Shown piece after piece: positions 11,480 to 23,005 of a stretch of DNA of 64,000 bases (position 1 is the first letter of the stretch; the number at the start of each line of letters is the position of its first letter). The position numbers and the translations under genes were made by a program. The stretch lies in the NCBI GenBank assembly GCA_037447655.1, contig JBBHKE010002749.1, positions 16,531 to 80,530 on the forward strand, read 5' to 3'. This DNA comes from Zygnema cylindricum (taxonomy: Eukaryota; Streptophyta; Zygnematophyceae; Zygnematales; Zygnemataceae). The notes beneath the pieces are model-generated. The model worked only from the letters and a program-made list of their open reading frames with translations. It did no database searches and was not told the DNA's origin.

Positions 11480-12508
11480 TGTGTCCTCCAATGGACTACA
11501 GAATACAGGAAGCCTCTAGATAGTATTTAACTAACCCACTTAAATCCACGACCATTGCTGCCCTAGAATGCAAATTGACAATTTGACTGAACCTCTATGC
11601 AGCCTGGACTCCCTTGAGTCCGTAGCAAAAAGAATCACTAAAAACGGCCAACCAGGCGATAAGTTATGAGGTAGTAAAAATGCCAATTTGTACAAACTCT
11701 CAAAGGGAGAGGTGACTACCTACCAAAATTTTCTAAGTCTTGATTCTCTTCTAATAACTCCTATCTACTGAAGTACGGACCAATCAGATTACTGTATCGT
11801 ACACAAAAGTACTACTACCGATGTACCTTTTGTACAGCCTATGTACGACAAGGCTATTAAGTGGACGCGTGTCCGCTTTTCACTCGTCCGTACGTTCCTC
11901 GGAATTCCTATGACCGAATGTCATCTCTCCGCGTGGTTCCAGGTCACGCCACGTCACAAAACGCCAAAGTGACCACTCCAAGATTTCGGCGATGATGTGC
12001 GCCGTTGGATTATGCGAAACGAAATCTTAGCCGTAATAAATGCTTGCGTGACATTTGTTCCGATGTCGAAATAAAATGCGTGGTATCCGTTTTGAATTAA
12101 CGTCGTACGACGTACCTTATAAAACTGAATCTATGTACGCCATATACAGTTCTAGTTAAATGAATTTTATCCACTCAAACTAAATATATATCTATCACAT
12201 ACAATAGCACTTAGCATTGGTCCTAGTCTATTAGGATAAAGCTGACCGCTACCGGTTAACTTGACGAACCGCAGGTACCGGGATCAAATCTCTCGTCCGT
12301 CAAGTATATTTTTAGTAACCTACTAAAAATAGCTGTCTGTTGAACTAAGGCAGCCATGGATCAACCTCTCTCTCTTACCTTCAATGACTACAACAAGTAT
12401 GGGAGCTAGAGAGCGGAGGTGGAGGCAGGCTGTCCGTCCTTTTTCTTTTTCTTTTACAAAAACATATTTAAACCTAGAAAATACTCTAGAAATCTATAAA
12501 TTTCAACA
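11480..12508 (-). repeat. Minus-strand fam1 LTR with its polypurine tract
   Basis: Read on the minus strand it opens TGTTGAAATTTATAG at 12508 and aligns along its length with the element B LTR, ending close to 11480. Its polypurine tract (AATAAGGGGAG on the minus strand, 12509-12519) and a short element tail to about 12553 follow on the right, so it is a 3' LTR. The sequence right of 12553 runs in the opposite direction (element C). Confidence 0.8.
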
Positions 12509-12554
12509 CTCCCCTTATTTTCTAGTCTAATTTTAATTTTTCTTTCAACCCGTT

Positions 12555-13199
12555 TTGGTGGAGATTTATAGAGTTGGGACTATTCAGGAGCTCCAGTTGG
12601 CTGAGCAAAAGCTATTGAGTTATACCTATAAAGGAGGAAAGATGTTAGATTATTGTAATGATCTTTCTTGTTTGTATATGGAAATGGAAAGTGCCGGGTG
12701 GACAGGTACAATGAAAATGAAAGTTAACACCCTTAACATGAAATTACCAGATGAGTTTGAAAACATAGTGTACCGAGTACAAGGAATGCCTGATAGTTCA
12801 TGGAAATGGAACACAGTAGTCAGGATGATACTTGTGCAGGAAAACACAATGGAGATTAGGAGAGGAGGAAAGAGCATTCAAGCTCTAGCAGTAGGAGGGG
12901 ACCGATGGGGGAAGGACCCGAAGAAACCTTATAGAGGGGAAAGAGATCATTCTGAGGGACAGAGGCCCCCAAAGGGTCTTTGTCATTATTGCAAAAAGCC
13001 GGGACACTTTATTGCAGATTGTGTGAAGCTATCAGAGCTGAGGCTCCAAGAGAACCGTGGAGGGGGTTCTTCCAGAGGGAAGAAAAAGGCACTTTTGGTT
13101 ACAAAAGTGTCAGGAGAAACCGAGGATGAGTCCTCTGAGGAGGATAAGGAACTTCTTCTTAACGAGAGTTTAGAGGAGAAGGATATTCCTCGGAGGTAG
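12555..13199 (+). pseudogene. Copia gag, 5'-truncated (element C)
   Basis: A 214-codon frame starting inside the capsid domain (VEIYRVGTIQELQLAEQKLL aligns with the middle of the element B gag). The zinc knuckle CHYCKKPGHFIADC is near residues 143-156. An acidic tail (SGETEDESSEEDKELLLNES) precedes PRR and an amber stop at 13197. The first 110-120 residues are absent, replaced by minus-strand LTR tail. The first ATG used here is internal to the true protein. Confidence 0.85.
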
Positions 13200-14868
13200 A
13201 ACTGTGCCTTTGGAGCAATCAGGGAAGCTCCACAGGAAGGATGGATCATCGACTCAGGTGCATCCATGCATATGTGTCGTGATAAATAACTCTTCACAAA
13301 GTTAAGAAAGATTCCTACTGTAGAGATTGAGCATGGGGATGGGAGAGTGGTTACTACAGATCTAGTGGGATCAGTAGATCTAAAAGTCTTAGTGGAGGGT
13401 AAGACTTCTATACTTACATTCTCAGATGTACATTACATTCCTCAGCTGAGTAAAAATCTTGTCTCTACGTCTGTGTTAGATGACAAAGAGTTTGATACTT
13501 TCACTAGAAAGGGAGTCTTTACAGCTAAGTATAGGGATGAAGTTTACTTTACAGCAGATAAGGGTAGCCAAGGAATGTTTAGGCTTAACTTAAGTAATGA
13601 AAAGAAGAATGTTTATTATGTTGGTGTTCCTAAGGTGATGATTTGGCATAAGCGGTTGGGGCATGTGCATTTTGATAGGTTAAGGGAAATGAAAAAGCTT
13701 GGGGTAGTAGATGGCATTCAGTTTGGGGATAATGAAATGATGGATGATTGTAGTGGTTGTGCTCAAGGTAAGGCTCACAGACTTCCCTTTCCCAAAGCCG
13801 CCACATATAGAGGTGAGAAAGTGTTAGATTTGGTCCACGCAGACATTTGGGGACCTGCAAAAGTACCTTCGGTTGGAGGAAAGAGGTTTATGATGACAAT
13901 AACTGATGATTGGTCCAGATACTCTAGAGTCTACTTTCTGAAAAATAAGTCTGAAGCATCAACTTACTTCAAAGAATATAAAGCATGGAGTGAGAAGTTG
14001 CATAAAACCCCTATTAAGAGGATAAGGAGTGATAATGGGGGGGAATATACCTCTAACCAGTTTGAGGAATATCTTAGAGATGAGGGAGTGCAACACCAGA
14101 AAACTGTACCATATAACCCGGAACAAAATGGGGTAGCTGAAAGGTTGAATCGAACACTAGGAGATAGTGCATGCAATATGTTGGCAGACAAGAAAATAGG
14201 AAAGAGATTTTGGGCAGAGGCAATGAACTGTGCCAACTACATTAAAAATAGAGTCCTTACCTCAGCTGTAAAAGGAGTGACACCTTATGAGAGATGGGTT
14301 GGAAGGAAACCCGATATCTCACACCTTAAAGTATTTGGTTGCCAAGTTTACAGTCTTGACACGGATAGGAAAAACTGGAAACTAGATGCTAAAGGAAAAC
14401 CTGGATACTTTGTGGGATATGATGAGGATGTTAAGGGATATAGAGTCTATGACTTAGCAAAGAAAGATATCATTCTGGTCAAACACTTAGTTGTCATAGA
14501 TGAAGGGAAGTCATTTGACCCCTTCAAATATACAAAGAAGATAAGGATCAGATTTGAGTCCGAAAGTGAGGAGAACTCAGTCGTCCCCGACAGGGACATG
14601 GGTGACACCGTGATTACATATTCAGAGGAGATCGAAGATACAGGAGACTCACCGGAAACCTCACATACTCCCATGGACTTCGAGGAGATAGAAGAAGCGG
14701 GACAAGAACCGGTTTCCTTGGACAGGGGAGCCGATGAGACAATGAGAAGAAATCCAATACTTCCATCCATTCCAGCTTCGGAGTTTGAGGGAGGAAGGAG
14801 GAGAAGCAAAAGGATACAGGAAAAACAAGCTACTCACAAGGTAACTAAGCTATCTCACCCAGATGAGC
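13200..14868 (+). pseudogene. Copia protease and integrase (element C)
   Basis: Continues gag in the same frame. Protease block GWIIDSGASMHMC (about 13240-13280) has the normal DSGA. An ochre stop at 13287 replaces the Gln or His seen at this site in relatives. The integrase is intact in its motifs: HKRLGHVHFD and CSGCAQGKAHRLPF (HHCC finger), VHADIWGPAKVPSVGG (first Asp), RSDNGGEYTSNQFEEYL (second Asp) and NPEQNGVAERLNR (Glu). The C-terminal half has KVFGCQVYSLDTDRKNWKL and an acidic linker ending IPASEFEGGRRRSKR. The open stretch is 573 codons from 13347. Confidence 0.9.
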
Positions 14869-15638
14869 CTCAGTCTTACTTAGAGGCAGTGAATAGTCCA
14901 GAGAAAGAAAGATGGATTAGAGCCATAAATGATGAGATGGCTTCTATCATGGAAGCAAATACTTGGGAACTAGCGGATTGCCCTCCAGAAAGAAAACCTA
15001 TTGGATGTAAATGGGTATTTAAACTAAAACTAAACCCAGATAATACAATTGAGAGGTATAAGGCTTGATTGGTAGCGAAGGGGTTCACCCAAAAAGAGGG
15101 GATTGACTATGAGGAGACCTTTGCTCCAGTTGTTCGGTTCCCATCGGTAAGGATTCTCCTCAGTCTGGCCGCAGCGTAAGACATGGAAATACACCAGATG
15201 GACATTAAGACTGCTTTTCTTAATGGTGAGTTAGAGGAAGAAATTTTTATGAGGCAACCCGAGGGGTTTGTTGAAGAAGGAGAAGAGAGCAAAGTCTGCA
15301 GGCTCATAAAGTCCTTATATGGACTGAAACAGGCTTCCCGACAGTGGAATAAGAAACTAGATGAGTTTCTCACCGATCTGGGATACATTCGGATCAGCTC
15401 TGACCATTCTATCTATATGTTTGAAGATGAGAATGGTGTCATTTTTATTGCAATTTATGTGGATGATCTGCTTGTGTTAAGTAAGTTTTTGGAGAATATC
15501 AATAGGCTAAAGAAAGATCTTAGGGGCAGATTTGATATGAAGGATTTAGGGGAGGCAAAATATATTTTGGGGATCTAAATGGAGAGAGATAGGGGGAAGA
15601 CGATTATCAGACTTACTTAGAAATAAGCAATAGGTAAT
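14869..15638 (+). pseudogene. Copia reverse transcriptase (element C)
   Basis: Same frame as gag and integrase. Entry block EKERWIRAINDEMASIMEANTWEL is split here only by convention. Fingers and palm follow: IGCKWVFKLKLNPDNT, then HQMDIKTAFLNGELEEEIF, SLYGLKQASRQWNKKLDEFL, and the active site YVDDLLVLSKF near 15460-15490. Nonsense codons stand at 15066 (TGA where relatives have Arg), 15177 (TAA for Glu), 15576 (TAA for Gln), 15618 (TAG for Gln) and 15624 (TAA for Glu). No frameshift is visible. Confidence 0.9.
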
Positions 15639-16201
15639 ATGCTTGAGAAATTCCAGATGGAAAAAGCTAATAGTTGTACCACTCCCATGGACTTGAAAAA
15701 AGTAAGTGATGGGAGTGTAGAAGGAGGAGTGATGATCTTAGACGATCAGATGAGTCCAGAGGAGAGAGAGTTTATGAAGTCTATCCCTTATAGACAGGTC
15801 GTAGGAAGCTTAATCTATTTTATGAACTGTACCAGGCCAGACATAGCGGCAGCAGTTGGAGTACTCAGCACGAGTCTCAATGATCCTAGGAAGAGAGACT
15901 GGGAGGCAGCCAAGAGAGTCATGAGATTTCTGGTTGGAACTAGAGAATTATGGTTGCATTTGGGAGGGGAGCACACTGATATCACCACTTGGAGTGACGC
16001 CAGTTATGGGGATGCACCTTTGAGAAGATGCACTTCTGGATATGTTTTGTATGTGGGGGAAGGTGCTTGCTGTTGGAGCAGTATGCAACAAAAAGTGGTT
16101 GCTCAGTCTACTATGGAGGCTGAGTATATGGCGTCTTGTTCTGCTGTAAAAGAATTAATGTGGGTGAAATCATTGTTACAAGAACTGGGATTTATAAAGG
16201 A
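15639..16201 (+). pseudogene. Copia RNase H, 3'-truncated (element C)
   Basis: Continues the pol frame: VVGSLIYFMNCTRPDIAAAV, the Asp block TTWSDASYGDAPLRRCTSGY, and VVAQSTMEAEYMASCSAVKELMWVKS (two runs). It is cut after QELGFIKE by minus-strand LTR sequence beginning GGTTAACTTGACG at 16202. The final block (DNQAAIAI to VADMMTKP) is missing. Confidence 0.88.
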
Positions 16202-16455
16202 GGTTAACTTGACGAACCGCAGGTACCGGGATCAAATCTTTGGTCCGTCAAGTATATTTTTAGTAACCTACTAAAAATAGCTGTCTGTTGAACTAAGGCA
16301 GCCATGGATCAACCTCTCTCTCTTACCTTCAGTGACTACAACAAGTATGGGAGCTAAGAGCGGAGGTGGAGGCAGGTTGTCCGTCCTTTTTCTTTTTCTT
16401 TTACAAAAACATATTTAAACCTAGAAAATACTCTAGAAATCTATAAATTTCAACA
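16202..16455 (-). repeat. Minus-strand fam1 LTR, first 254 bases only
   Basis: Nearly identical to 12254-12508 and in the same orientation. It ends on the right at the exact LTR terminus (minus TGTTGAAATTT at 16455), where fam2 reverse transcriptase sequence begins. Together with 11480-12508 it forms a pair of minus LTRs around a plus internal region. Confidence 0.85.
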
Positions 16456-17595
16456 AACTGATGAAATCTTTGTATGGGTTGAAACAGACCCTGAGACAGT
16501 GGAACCTAAATTTGGATGAATTCTTAACTGAACTATGCTTTAAAAAAATCAATTCAGATCATTTCGTATATGTTATAGACGGTGAAGATGGAATAATCTA
16601 TAATGCTATATATGTAAGATGCTTATAAACAAGTTTATAAATGAAATAAACTTTACTAAGGAAGCTTTAAAATCCAAATTTGAGATGGAAGACCTCGGTG
16701 AGGCCGAGAATATCTGAAGGATATAAGTAGAGAGAGATAGAAACAAGAAACAGATAATGTAAACTCAAAAGGAGGCTATAGATTCCATGCTGGAAAAGTT
16801 TGAAATGAAAGAAGTTAAAGGATATGTAACTCCCATGGAATTCAACCTGAAATTAGAGGGAAGTAACTCTGATTCATGTATTTTAGTTGGTAAAAGTCTA
16901 GAGTCAGGGAGGAGGAATTTATGGCTTCAAAACCATATAGGCAAGTAGTTGGTATCCTCATTTATTTTATGAACTTTACGAGTTCCGATATTGCAGTTGT
17001 TGTTGGTGCTTGAAAGAGAAGTCTACATAATCCGAAAAGGCTGACTAGTAAGCTGCAAAAAGAGTACTAAGATACCTGGCAAGAACTCGTAACCTCGAAC
17101 TTGTCCTTGGAGGAGGAGAAGTCAAGCTGCAGACCGGGAGCGATGCTAGCTATGGCGACATGCATAGCAAAAAATCAACTACCGGATTTGTTTTGCATAA
17201 TGGAAATGGAACTTGCTGCTAGGGAAACAAACTTTAGAAGGTCACGACCCGGTCAACTATGGAGTTAGAATTTATGACTGCAAGTTGACCCTCAAGGAAC
17301 TCTTATGGGTAAAGGCACTTTTACAGGAATTGGGACCCATGCAGACTGGGTCTTAAGTCATTTGGTTTGACAACCAAGCAACCATTGCAATCGCCTCCAA
17401 TCCCAACCACCACTTTAAAAGTAAACACATGGATTGTCAGACTGCATTTTGTCTGAGAAAAGGTGCTTGCTAGAGTTATAAAATTGTGTTATTTACCAGA
17501 TGAAAATATGGTTGCAGATATGGTAACTTAAACTCTACCTGCGCTAAATTATACTTCTGCAGAATTGCTATTGGATTAAGTGAATAACTAAGTCT
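16456..17595 (+). pseudogene. Copia reverse transcriptase and RNase H remnant (element D, fam2)
   Basis: Begins inside the polymerase (KSLYGLKQTLRQWNLNLDEFL). The active-site block is damaged: IYVRCL in place of YVDDLL. Many stops and shifts follow, but the RNase H landmarks can still be read in pieces (IYFMNFT, SDASYGDM, STTGFVLHNGNGTCC, DNQATIAIASNPNHHFKSKH). The tail leads into a polypurine tract. It is the 3' third of a fam2 element; the 5' part was lost at the LTR junction. Confidence 0.8.
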
Positions 17596-17610
17596 AAAGC
17601 TTTAGGGGAG
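17596..17610 (+). other. Polypurine tract of element D
   Basis: TAAAGCTTTAGGGGAG-like tract directly before TGTTG. It is nearly identical to the tract at 3721-3735 and marks the 3' LTR of a fam2 element. Confidence 0.8.
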
Positions 17611-18573
17611 TGTTGCTTTTACAGCTTTGTCCTCAATAGATAGAGTTGTAATGGGAGGTTTGTAACTTTGAATATTTTTGGTTCAAAGTGATTGTAATAC
17701 TTACCTTAAATAGTGTGAAAGTGAAGAAGTAACGCTAGAGTATTTTCTACGGTCACACAAACACACGTCCACATTTTTGACAACGCAGGAAGTGCGAATG
17801 GTCCTAGATACATGTCACTCATCGAACGAGGGAATTCGGTGGATCGGACGGACAAAATGTGAACCGGGCATCTGGGAGCACAATTGTAAAAGGACAAGTA
17901 CCGGACGCCGATTTTAACCTGACTAACGCCTAAGATTGAAATAGGGACCACAGGTGACGAGGTGCTTAGTAAGCTCTCTAGATATTCGTACAAGTTAAAC
18001 CACAACCGGGTGGACTTATTTGGCTGTTGCTGACTAAGCATCAACATTATGTGTACGGCGTCAAATTGTGAATACTTCAAGTAACATATTTTTGTAGTGT
18101 AGTGCATTAGTAAATAGTCTTTACTATTTACCTTTAGACTATTTGGAAATAGATTTTTGGAAGTACGTTAAGGTACTCTATCATACTATAGTACAGTGCT
18201 ACTATTCCAAGTACAAGCGCGTGATTCGTCAGTCAACAGTAGATAATCACTCAGTATATAAAATTTAGGACTTATAAATATTTTGATATCCTGTTTTGGG
18301 TATATGGAAATCTAAGGGCATTTTTTGGGAAACTTGCAGAGTACATATCTTATGGTTTACTTAATCAATTGGGCTGTAATTTTGGGAATTGACGGCTTGT
18401 ATGGTGATTTGTTTATGTGCTGAATTTGGTGTTAATTAGATTAGTGTGTAAGATTGTGTGGTGAATCAAAAGTGGTCTTTTTCGTGGGATTCTTATTTAG
18501 CTTTTGTTTTAGCTATGTCTACTTCAACAACTATTGTTGCACCTCCACCTACACTAGTTGTCATAGAACAATA
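17611..18573 (+). repeat. 3' LTR of element D (fam2)
   Basis: Opens TGTTGCTTTTACAGC after the polypurine tract. It ends near CATAGAACAATA, a decayed form of the AACAACA terminus. The gag start block (ATGTCTACTTCAACAACT, coding MSTSTT) lies at 18512, within the LTR. The GGACTTATAAATATTTTG box is at 18269, about 300 bases from the end. Confidence 0.8.
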
Positions 18574-19014
18574 GTCTTATCTATCAAAAATAGGCTATTT
18601 GGGCGGTGGGCCCATAACCTGTTGAAGGTCATGGGCATATTGGCTTGGCACCGATCCACTTGCAATTTCCGTCACACTTGCACTTGCTGGGATATTCCTC
18701 CCAGGAGGAGCAGCTATAGCACTACGGCCTATAGGAGCACATGGTTCACCAAAAAATCTACTGACAAAATTCTAAGTGCTTGGACGAGAATCGTCCAGTC
18801 AAAAATAACTTTACACTTAAAATCCAATAGATATGTTTCACTTCTACATTCTCTTACGGACATACACACTAATTTACTCAAAGATAACTACTCGAGTAGA
18901 TACTACAAAAATAACACACTAAAATTGGTTAATATTGAACAGTTGGTAGATTAAAAATATTCTAAGTCCTGCACTCAAATTTCTAAGACTAACTAAAGCT
19001 TACTTTTCAATTCC
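18574..19014 (-). repeat. Minus-strand fam3 LTR with internal deletion, plus gag start
   Basis: The minus strand from 19014 reads ATTGAAAAGTAAGC, the fam3 LTR start. It jumps from TGGTGAACCATGT to GCTCCTATAGGCC, skipping about 300 bases found in other fam3 LTRs, and then ends TTCAACA at 18620. The priming site GGTTATGGGCCC follows (complement 18608-18619), with the first gag codons GPPPK. The missing middle lies next door in inverted orientation. Confidence 0.8.
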
Positions 19015-19325
19015 ATGTACATATGTTTTAGATTTTTTGAATATCTTTAGAGTATTTAGTTCAATTATAAATGATCAGTTTGATAAAGAATGTAGATTCT
19101 ACACAAAGTTAATAAAATGAGAGTAATAAGTGTAGTTTAAGGTGTTTTGTGTTCTATTGTCTTTGATTTGCTTGTAGTGTATGTTTGTCTTGTTTCAAGA
19201 CCTATTTCATTTGTAGTTACATATCTTATAGTATTAATTTAGTTTGATAAGTATTCCTCTTTTGATTTGCTTTTGCTAACATGTCGGATAACGGCTTAGC
19301 TCCTGTTGCAAGTGCTCCTATAGAT
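19015..19325 (+). repeat. Inverted middle segment of the fam3 LTR
   Basis: Matches fam3 LTR sequence from CTGTATATACGTTTTAG to AGTGCTCCTAT (compare 49843 to about 50140), including the gag ATG (MSDNGLAPVASAP at about 19281). It corresponds exactly to the part deleted from the adjacent minus LTR, but runs on the plus strand. It ends where the satellite begins. Confidence 0.75.
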
Positions 19326-19330
19326 CTAAG

Positions 19331-21925
19331 AGTGGTAACAAACACTTTCTATTGTTAGCGCTCACAAAAATAGGTAAAGTAAACTCTAAACCATGTTTTT
19401 AAATGAAATTTGTGTTTGCGCTAACAATAGTTAATTTGTAACAAAAAATGTTTGTTGTTCGCAGTAAATACAAGAGGTAAAACAAACTCCAAACCATATT
19501 TGAAACACAAGTTTTTGTTTTTTCTAACAACAATAGCGGTAAGAAACTCTTTATATTGTTAACGCTCACAAAAAGAGGTAAAAAAAACCCGAAACCATGT
19601 TTCTAACACAAATTTGAGTTTGCGCTAACAAAGATATTTGTAACAATCAACGTTTATTATCCACGGTCACAGAAAGAGGTAAAATAAACTCCAAACCATG
19701 TTTGTAACACAAGTTTGAGTTTGCGCTAACAACAATATAGGTAAGAAACTTTTTTTATTGTTAACGATCACAAAATAGTTAAAAAAAACCCTTAATCATG
19801 TTTAAAACACAAATATGTGTTTGCGCTAACAATAGTGTTTCGTAACGAACAACGTTTATTATTTGCGGTCAAAAAATGAGGTAAAATAAACTCCGAACCA
19901 TGTTTGTAGCACAAGTTTGTGTTTGAGCAAAAAACTATTTTTCTTAACAAAAAACGTTTATTATTACACTCACAAAAACAGTAAAAATAACCCCTAACTT
20001 TGTTTTCAACAAAAATTGTGTTAACATTAACAACAAAAATATTTAGGAACAAAGATTATTGCTTATGCACACAAAGAGAGTATAAAAAAGTTATAAACCA
20101 TGTTTTTAGCACAAATTTGAGTTTGCGCAAACAACGATATTTGTAACAAACAAGGTTTATTGTTCACGGTCACAAAAAGAGGTAAAACAAACTCCGAACC
20201 ATTTTTGTAACACAAGTTTTTGTTTTTGCTAACAACAATAGCGGTAAGAAACTCTTTATATTGTTAACGCTCACAAAAAGAGGTAAAGAAAACCCTAAGC
20301 CATGTTTCTAACACAAATTTGAGTTTGCCCTGACGAAGATATTTGTAACAATCAACGTTTTGTAACAATCAACGTTTATTGTCCACGGTCACAGAAAAGA
20401 GGTAAAATAAACTTCGAACCATGTTTGTAACACAAGTTTGTGTTGACGCTAACAATAATAGTGGTAAGAAACTCTTTATATTTTTAACGCTCACAAAAAT
20501 ATTAAAAAAAAAAAACCCTAAACCATGTTTCTAACACAAATTTGAGTTTGTGCTAACAAAGATATTTGTAACAAACAACGTTTTTTGTTCGTAGTAAGAA
20601 CAAGAGGTAATATAAACTCCGAATCATGTTTGTAACAAGAGTTTTTGTTTTCGCTAACAACAATAGTGGTAACAAACACTTTATCTTGTTAACGCTCACA
20701 AAAATAGATAAAATAAACACTAAACGATGTTTATAACTCAAATTTGTGTTTGTGCTAACAATAATATTTTGTAACGAACAACGTTTATTGTTTGCAATAA
20801 AAAAAAGACGTAAAACAAACTCCGAACCATTTTTTTTACACAAGTTTGTGTTTGCGCTAACAACAATAGTGGTAAGAAACACTTTATATTGTTAACGCTT
20901 AGCAAAATAGTTAAAATAAACCCTAAACCATGTTTCGAACACAAATTGGAGTTTGGGCTTCAAAGATATTTGTAACAAACAACGTTTATTGTTCGCGGTC
21001 AGAAAAAGAGGTAAAACAAACTCCGAACTCTGTTTATAACACAATTTTGTGTTTGCGCTAACAACAATAGTGGTAACAAACTCTTTCTATTGTTAATGCT
21101 CACAAAAAGAGGTAAAATAAACTCCGAACCATGATTTTATCTCAAATTTGTGTTTGAGCTAACAATAGTTTTTATTAACAAAAAACGTTTATTATTACAC
21201 TCACAAATACAATATAAAAAACTCTATAAACTTAGTTTTCAACAAGAAATTGTGTTTGTGTTAACTACAAAAACATTTACGAATAAAGTTGTATTGTAGC
21301 GCACACAAAGAGAGTTTGAAAATATCCTAAACCATGTTTCTAACACAAGTTTGAGTTTGCGCTAGAAAAAATATATGTAACAAACAACGTTTATTGTTCA
21401 CGGTCACAAAAAGAGGAAAAATATACTCCAACCCATGTTTGTAACACAAGTTTGTGTTTGCGTCAACAACGATAGTGGTAAAAAACACTTTCTATTGTTA
21501 ACGCTCACAAAAGTAGATAAATATACTCTATACGATGTTTATAACTCAAATTTGTGTTTGCGCTAACAATAGTTATTTTTACCAAAAAACGTTTATTATC
21601 ACGCTCACAAAAAAAGAAAAAAAAAACTCCTATACTTTGTTTTTAACACAAATTTGTGTTTGCGCTAACTACAAAAATATTTATGAACAAAGTTTTATGC
21701 TTGCGCACACCAAGAGAGTTTAAAAAAATTCTAAACCTATTTCTAACACAAATTTGAGTTTGCGCTAACAAAGATATTTGTAACAAACAACAATTATTGT
21801 TTGCGGTCAAAAAAAGAGGTAAAATATACTGTGAAACACAAGTTTGTGTTTGCGCCAAAAACAATAGTGGTAAGAAACACTTGATATTTTTAACGCTCAC
21901 AAAAATAGATAAAAAATACCCTAAA
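19331..21925. repeat. Satellite array, left part (about 26 monomers of ~102 bp)
   Basis: Tandem monomers with spacing close to 102 bases (for example GTTTGYGCTAACA at 20747 and 20849). Each has a core close to AACACAAATTTGTGTT, a perfect 16-base palindrome in the best copies, then TGCGCTAACAA. Two monomer types tend to alternate: one with AACAATAGTGGTAA and CGCTCACAAAAATAG, the other with AAGATATTTGTAACAAACAACG and CGGTCACAAAAAGAGG. This suggests a dimeric higher-order unit of about 204 bases. Short open frames in it are not genes. Confidence 0.9.
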
Positions 21926-21935
21926 AAATTTTTTC

Positions 21936-23005
21936 TACAACCACCGTTGCAGGAGGAGAACCAGCAATGGTAGTGGAAGTAGACATTAGAAACACCAGAA
22001 ATTATCAAATAAGCACCTACTCAACTGCCAACTTTGACCCAACACAAAATATGACTCAAAACTTCAATATGCCTCAAATTTGCCACAATGATATAAAACA
22101 CAGTAAATTAACAATTTCCAAAATTGAAGCCCAAATGATTATGTTAACCATACAATATAATTTCTGGAAGTTTCCCAAAAACTGCCTTTAGAAAATCATA
22201 TTCCCAAAACTGAATGATTCAAAATTGTCTAAGTCCTAAACTTATATACTCGCAGTGAGTATCTATTGGTCACACTAATAAGGGTGATTATACAACAGTA
22301 CTATCCTAATTAATCGACAAAGTATCCAGCGTACTTACTGTATCGTGAGAACCACCAAAAACTTAATTATTTTTTTCCAAAAACCTAATTAGTGAAACAA
22401 TAAAATTCATTACACTAAACTACAAAACAATGTTAATCAAATATTTTCAGATGGCAAATTGTACAATAAACGTTCCTGGTGCTTAGTCATGGTGGTCGCT
22501 AAAGTCCAGCCGACTGTCGTAGTGTAGTACGAAGCACCTGAGTGCTTCGTCACTTGTGGTCCCACGTGGATCTTGCTTCGTCACTTGTAATCCCACGTGA
22601 ATCACGCTTGTGGTCCAAAGTGAATCGGGTCCGTTGACACGACTTGAAATTAATGATCACAAAATGTACCGTACCAAACATTTCCGAATTATTCGGACGT
22701 TTCCAATCAATGATCATAGAAATGTCCCGTAGCTTACAATTCCGAAATATTCTTACATATATTTTCCAGAGTATTCAGAATGGATTCATTCCATATGATC
22801 CGGCCATTCAAACTGTCTGCTGCGTGACACGTGTCGGTCGCCACTCTGTAAAACTTGCAAAGGTATAATACACTCTACTATACTTTTGCTACTCTAATAC
22901 TAATAAAGGTAAGTATTACATAAAACTACTTAGAAAATTTTTTAAGTCTTTTTGGTCTCCTCTCACAGCCCTATCTACTGAATATAAAGATTTTAATATT
23001 CAACA
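21936..23005 (-). repeat. fam2 solo LTR inside the satellite
   Basis: The minus strand opens TGTTGAATATTAAAATC at 23005 and shares sequence with the element D LTR (CAGTAGATAG, TGTAATACTTACC, the GGACTTAGACAATTTTG box near 22230). It ends at the GGTTGTAGAA block near 21936. Satellite monomers on both sides would join into one unit (CCCTAAA then AAACCATG), so the LTR interrupted a continuous array. No internal region is present. A clean target duplication is no longer visible. Confidence 0.75.

Larger units (their letters stand above)
12554..16201 (+). mobile_element. Copia element C (fam1) internal region, flanked by inverted LTRs
   Basis: Internal region from mid-gag to RNase H on the plus strand, enclosed by minus-strand fam1 LTR sequence on both sides (11480-12508 and 16202-16455). 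It lacks its own LTRs, priming site, gag N-terminus and the last part of RNase H. All coding parts share one reading frame, the best preserved in the window. Confidence 0.85.
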
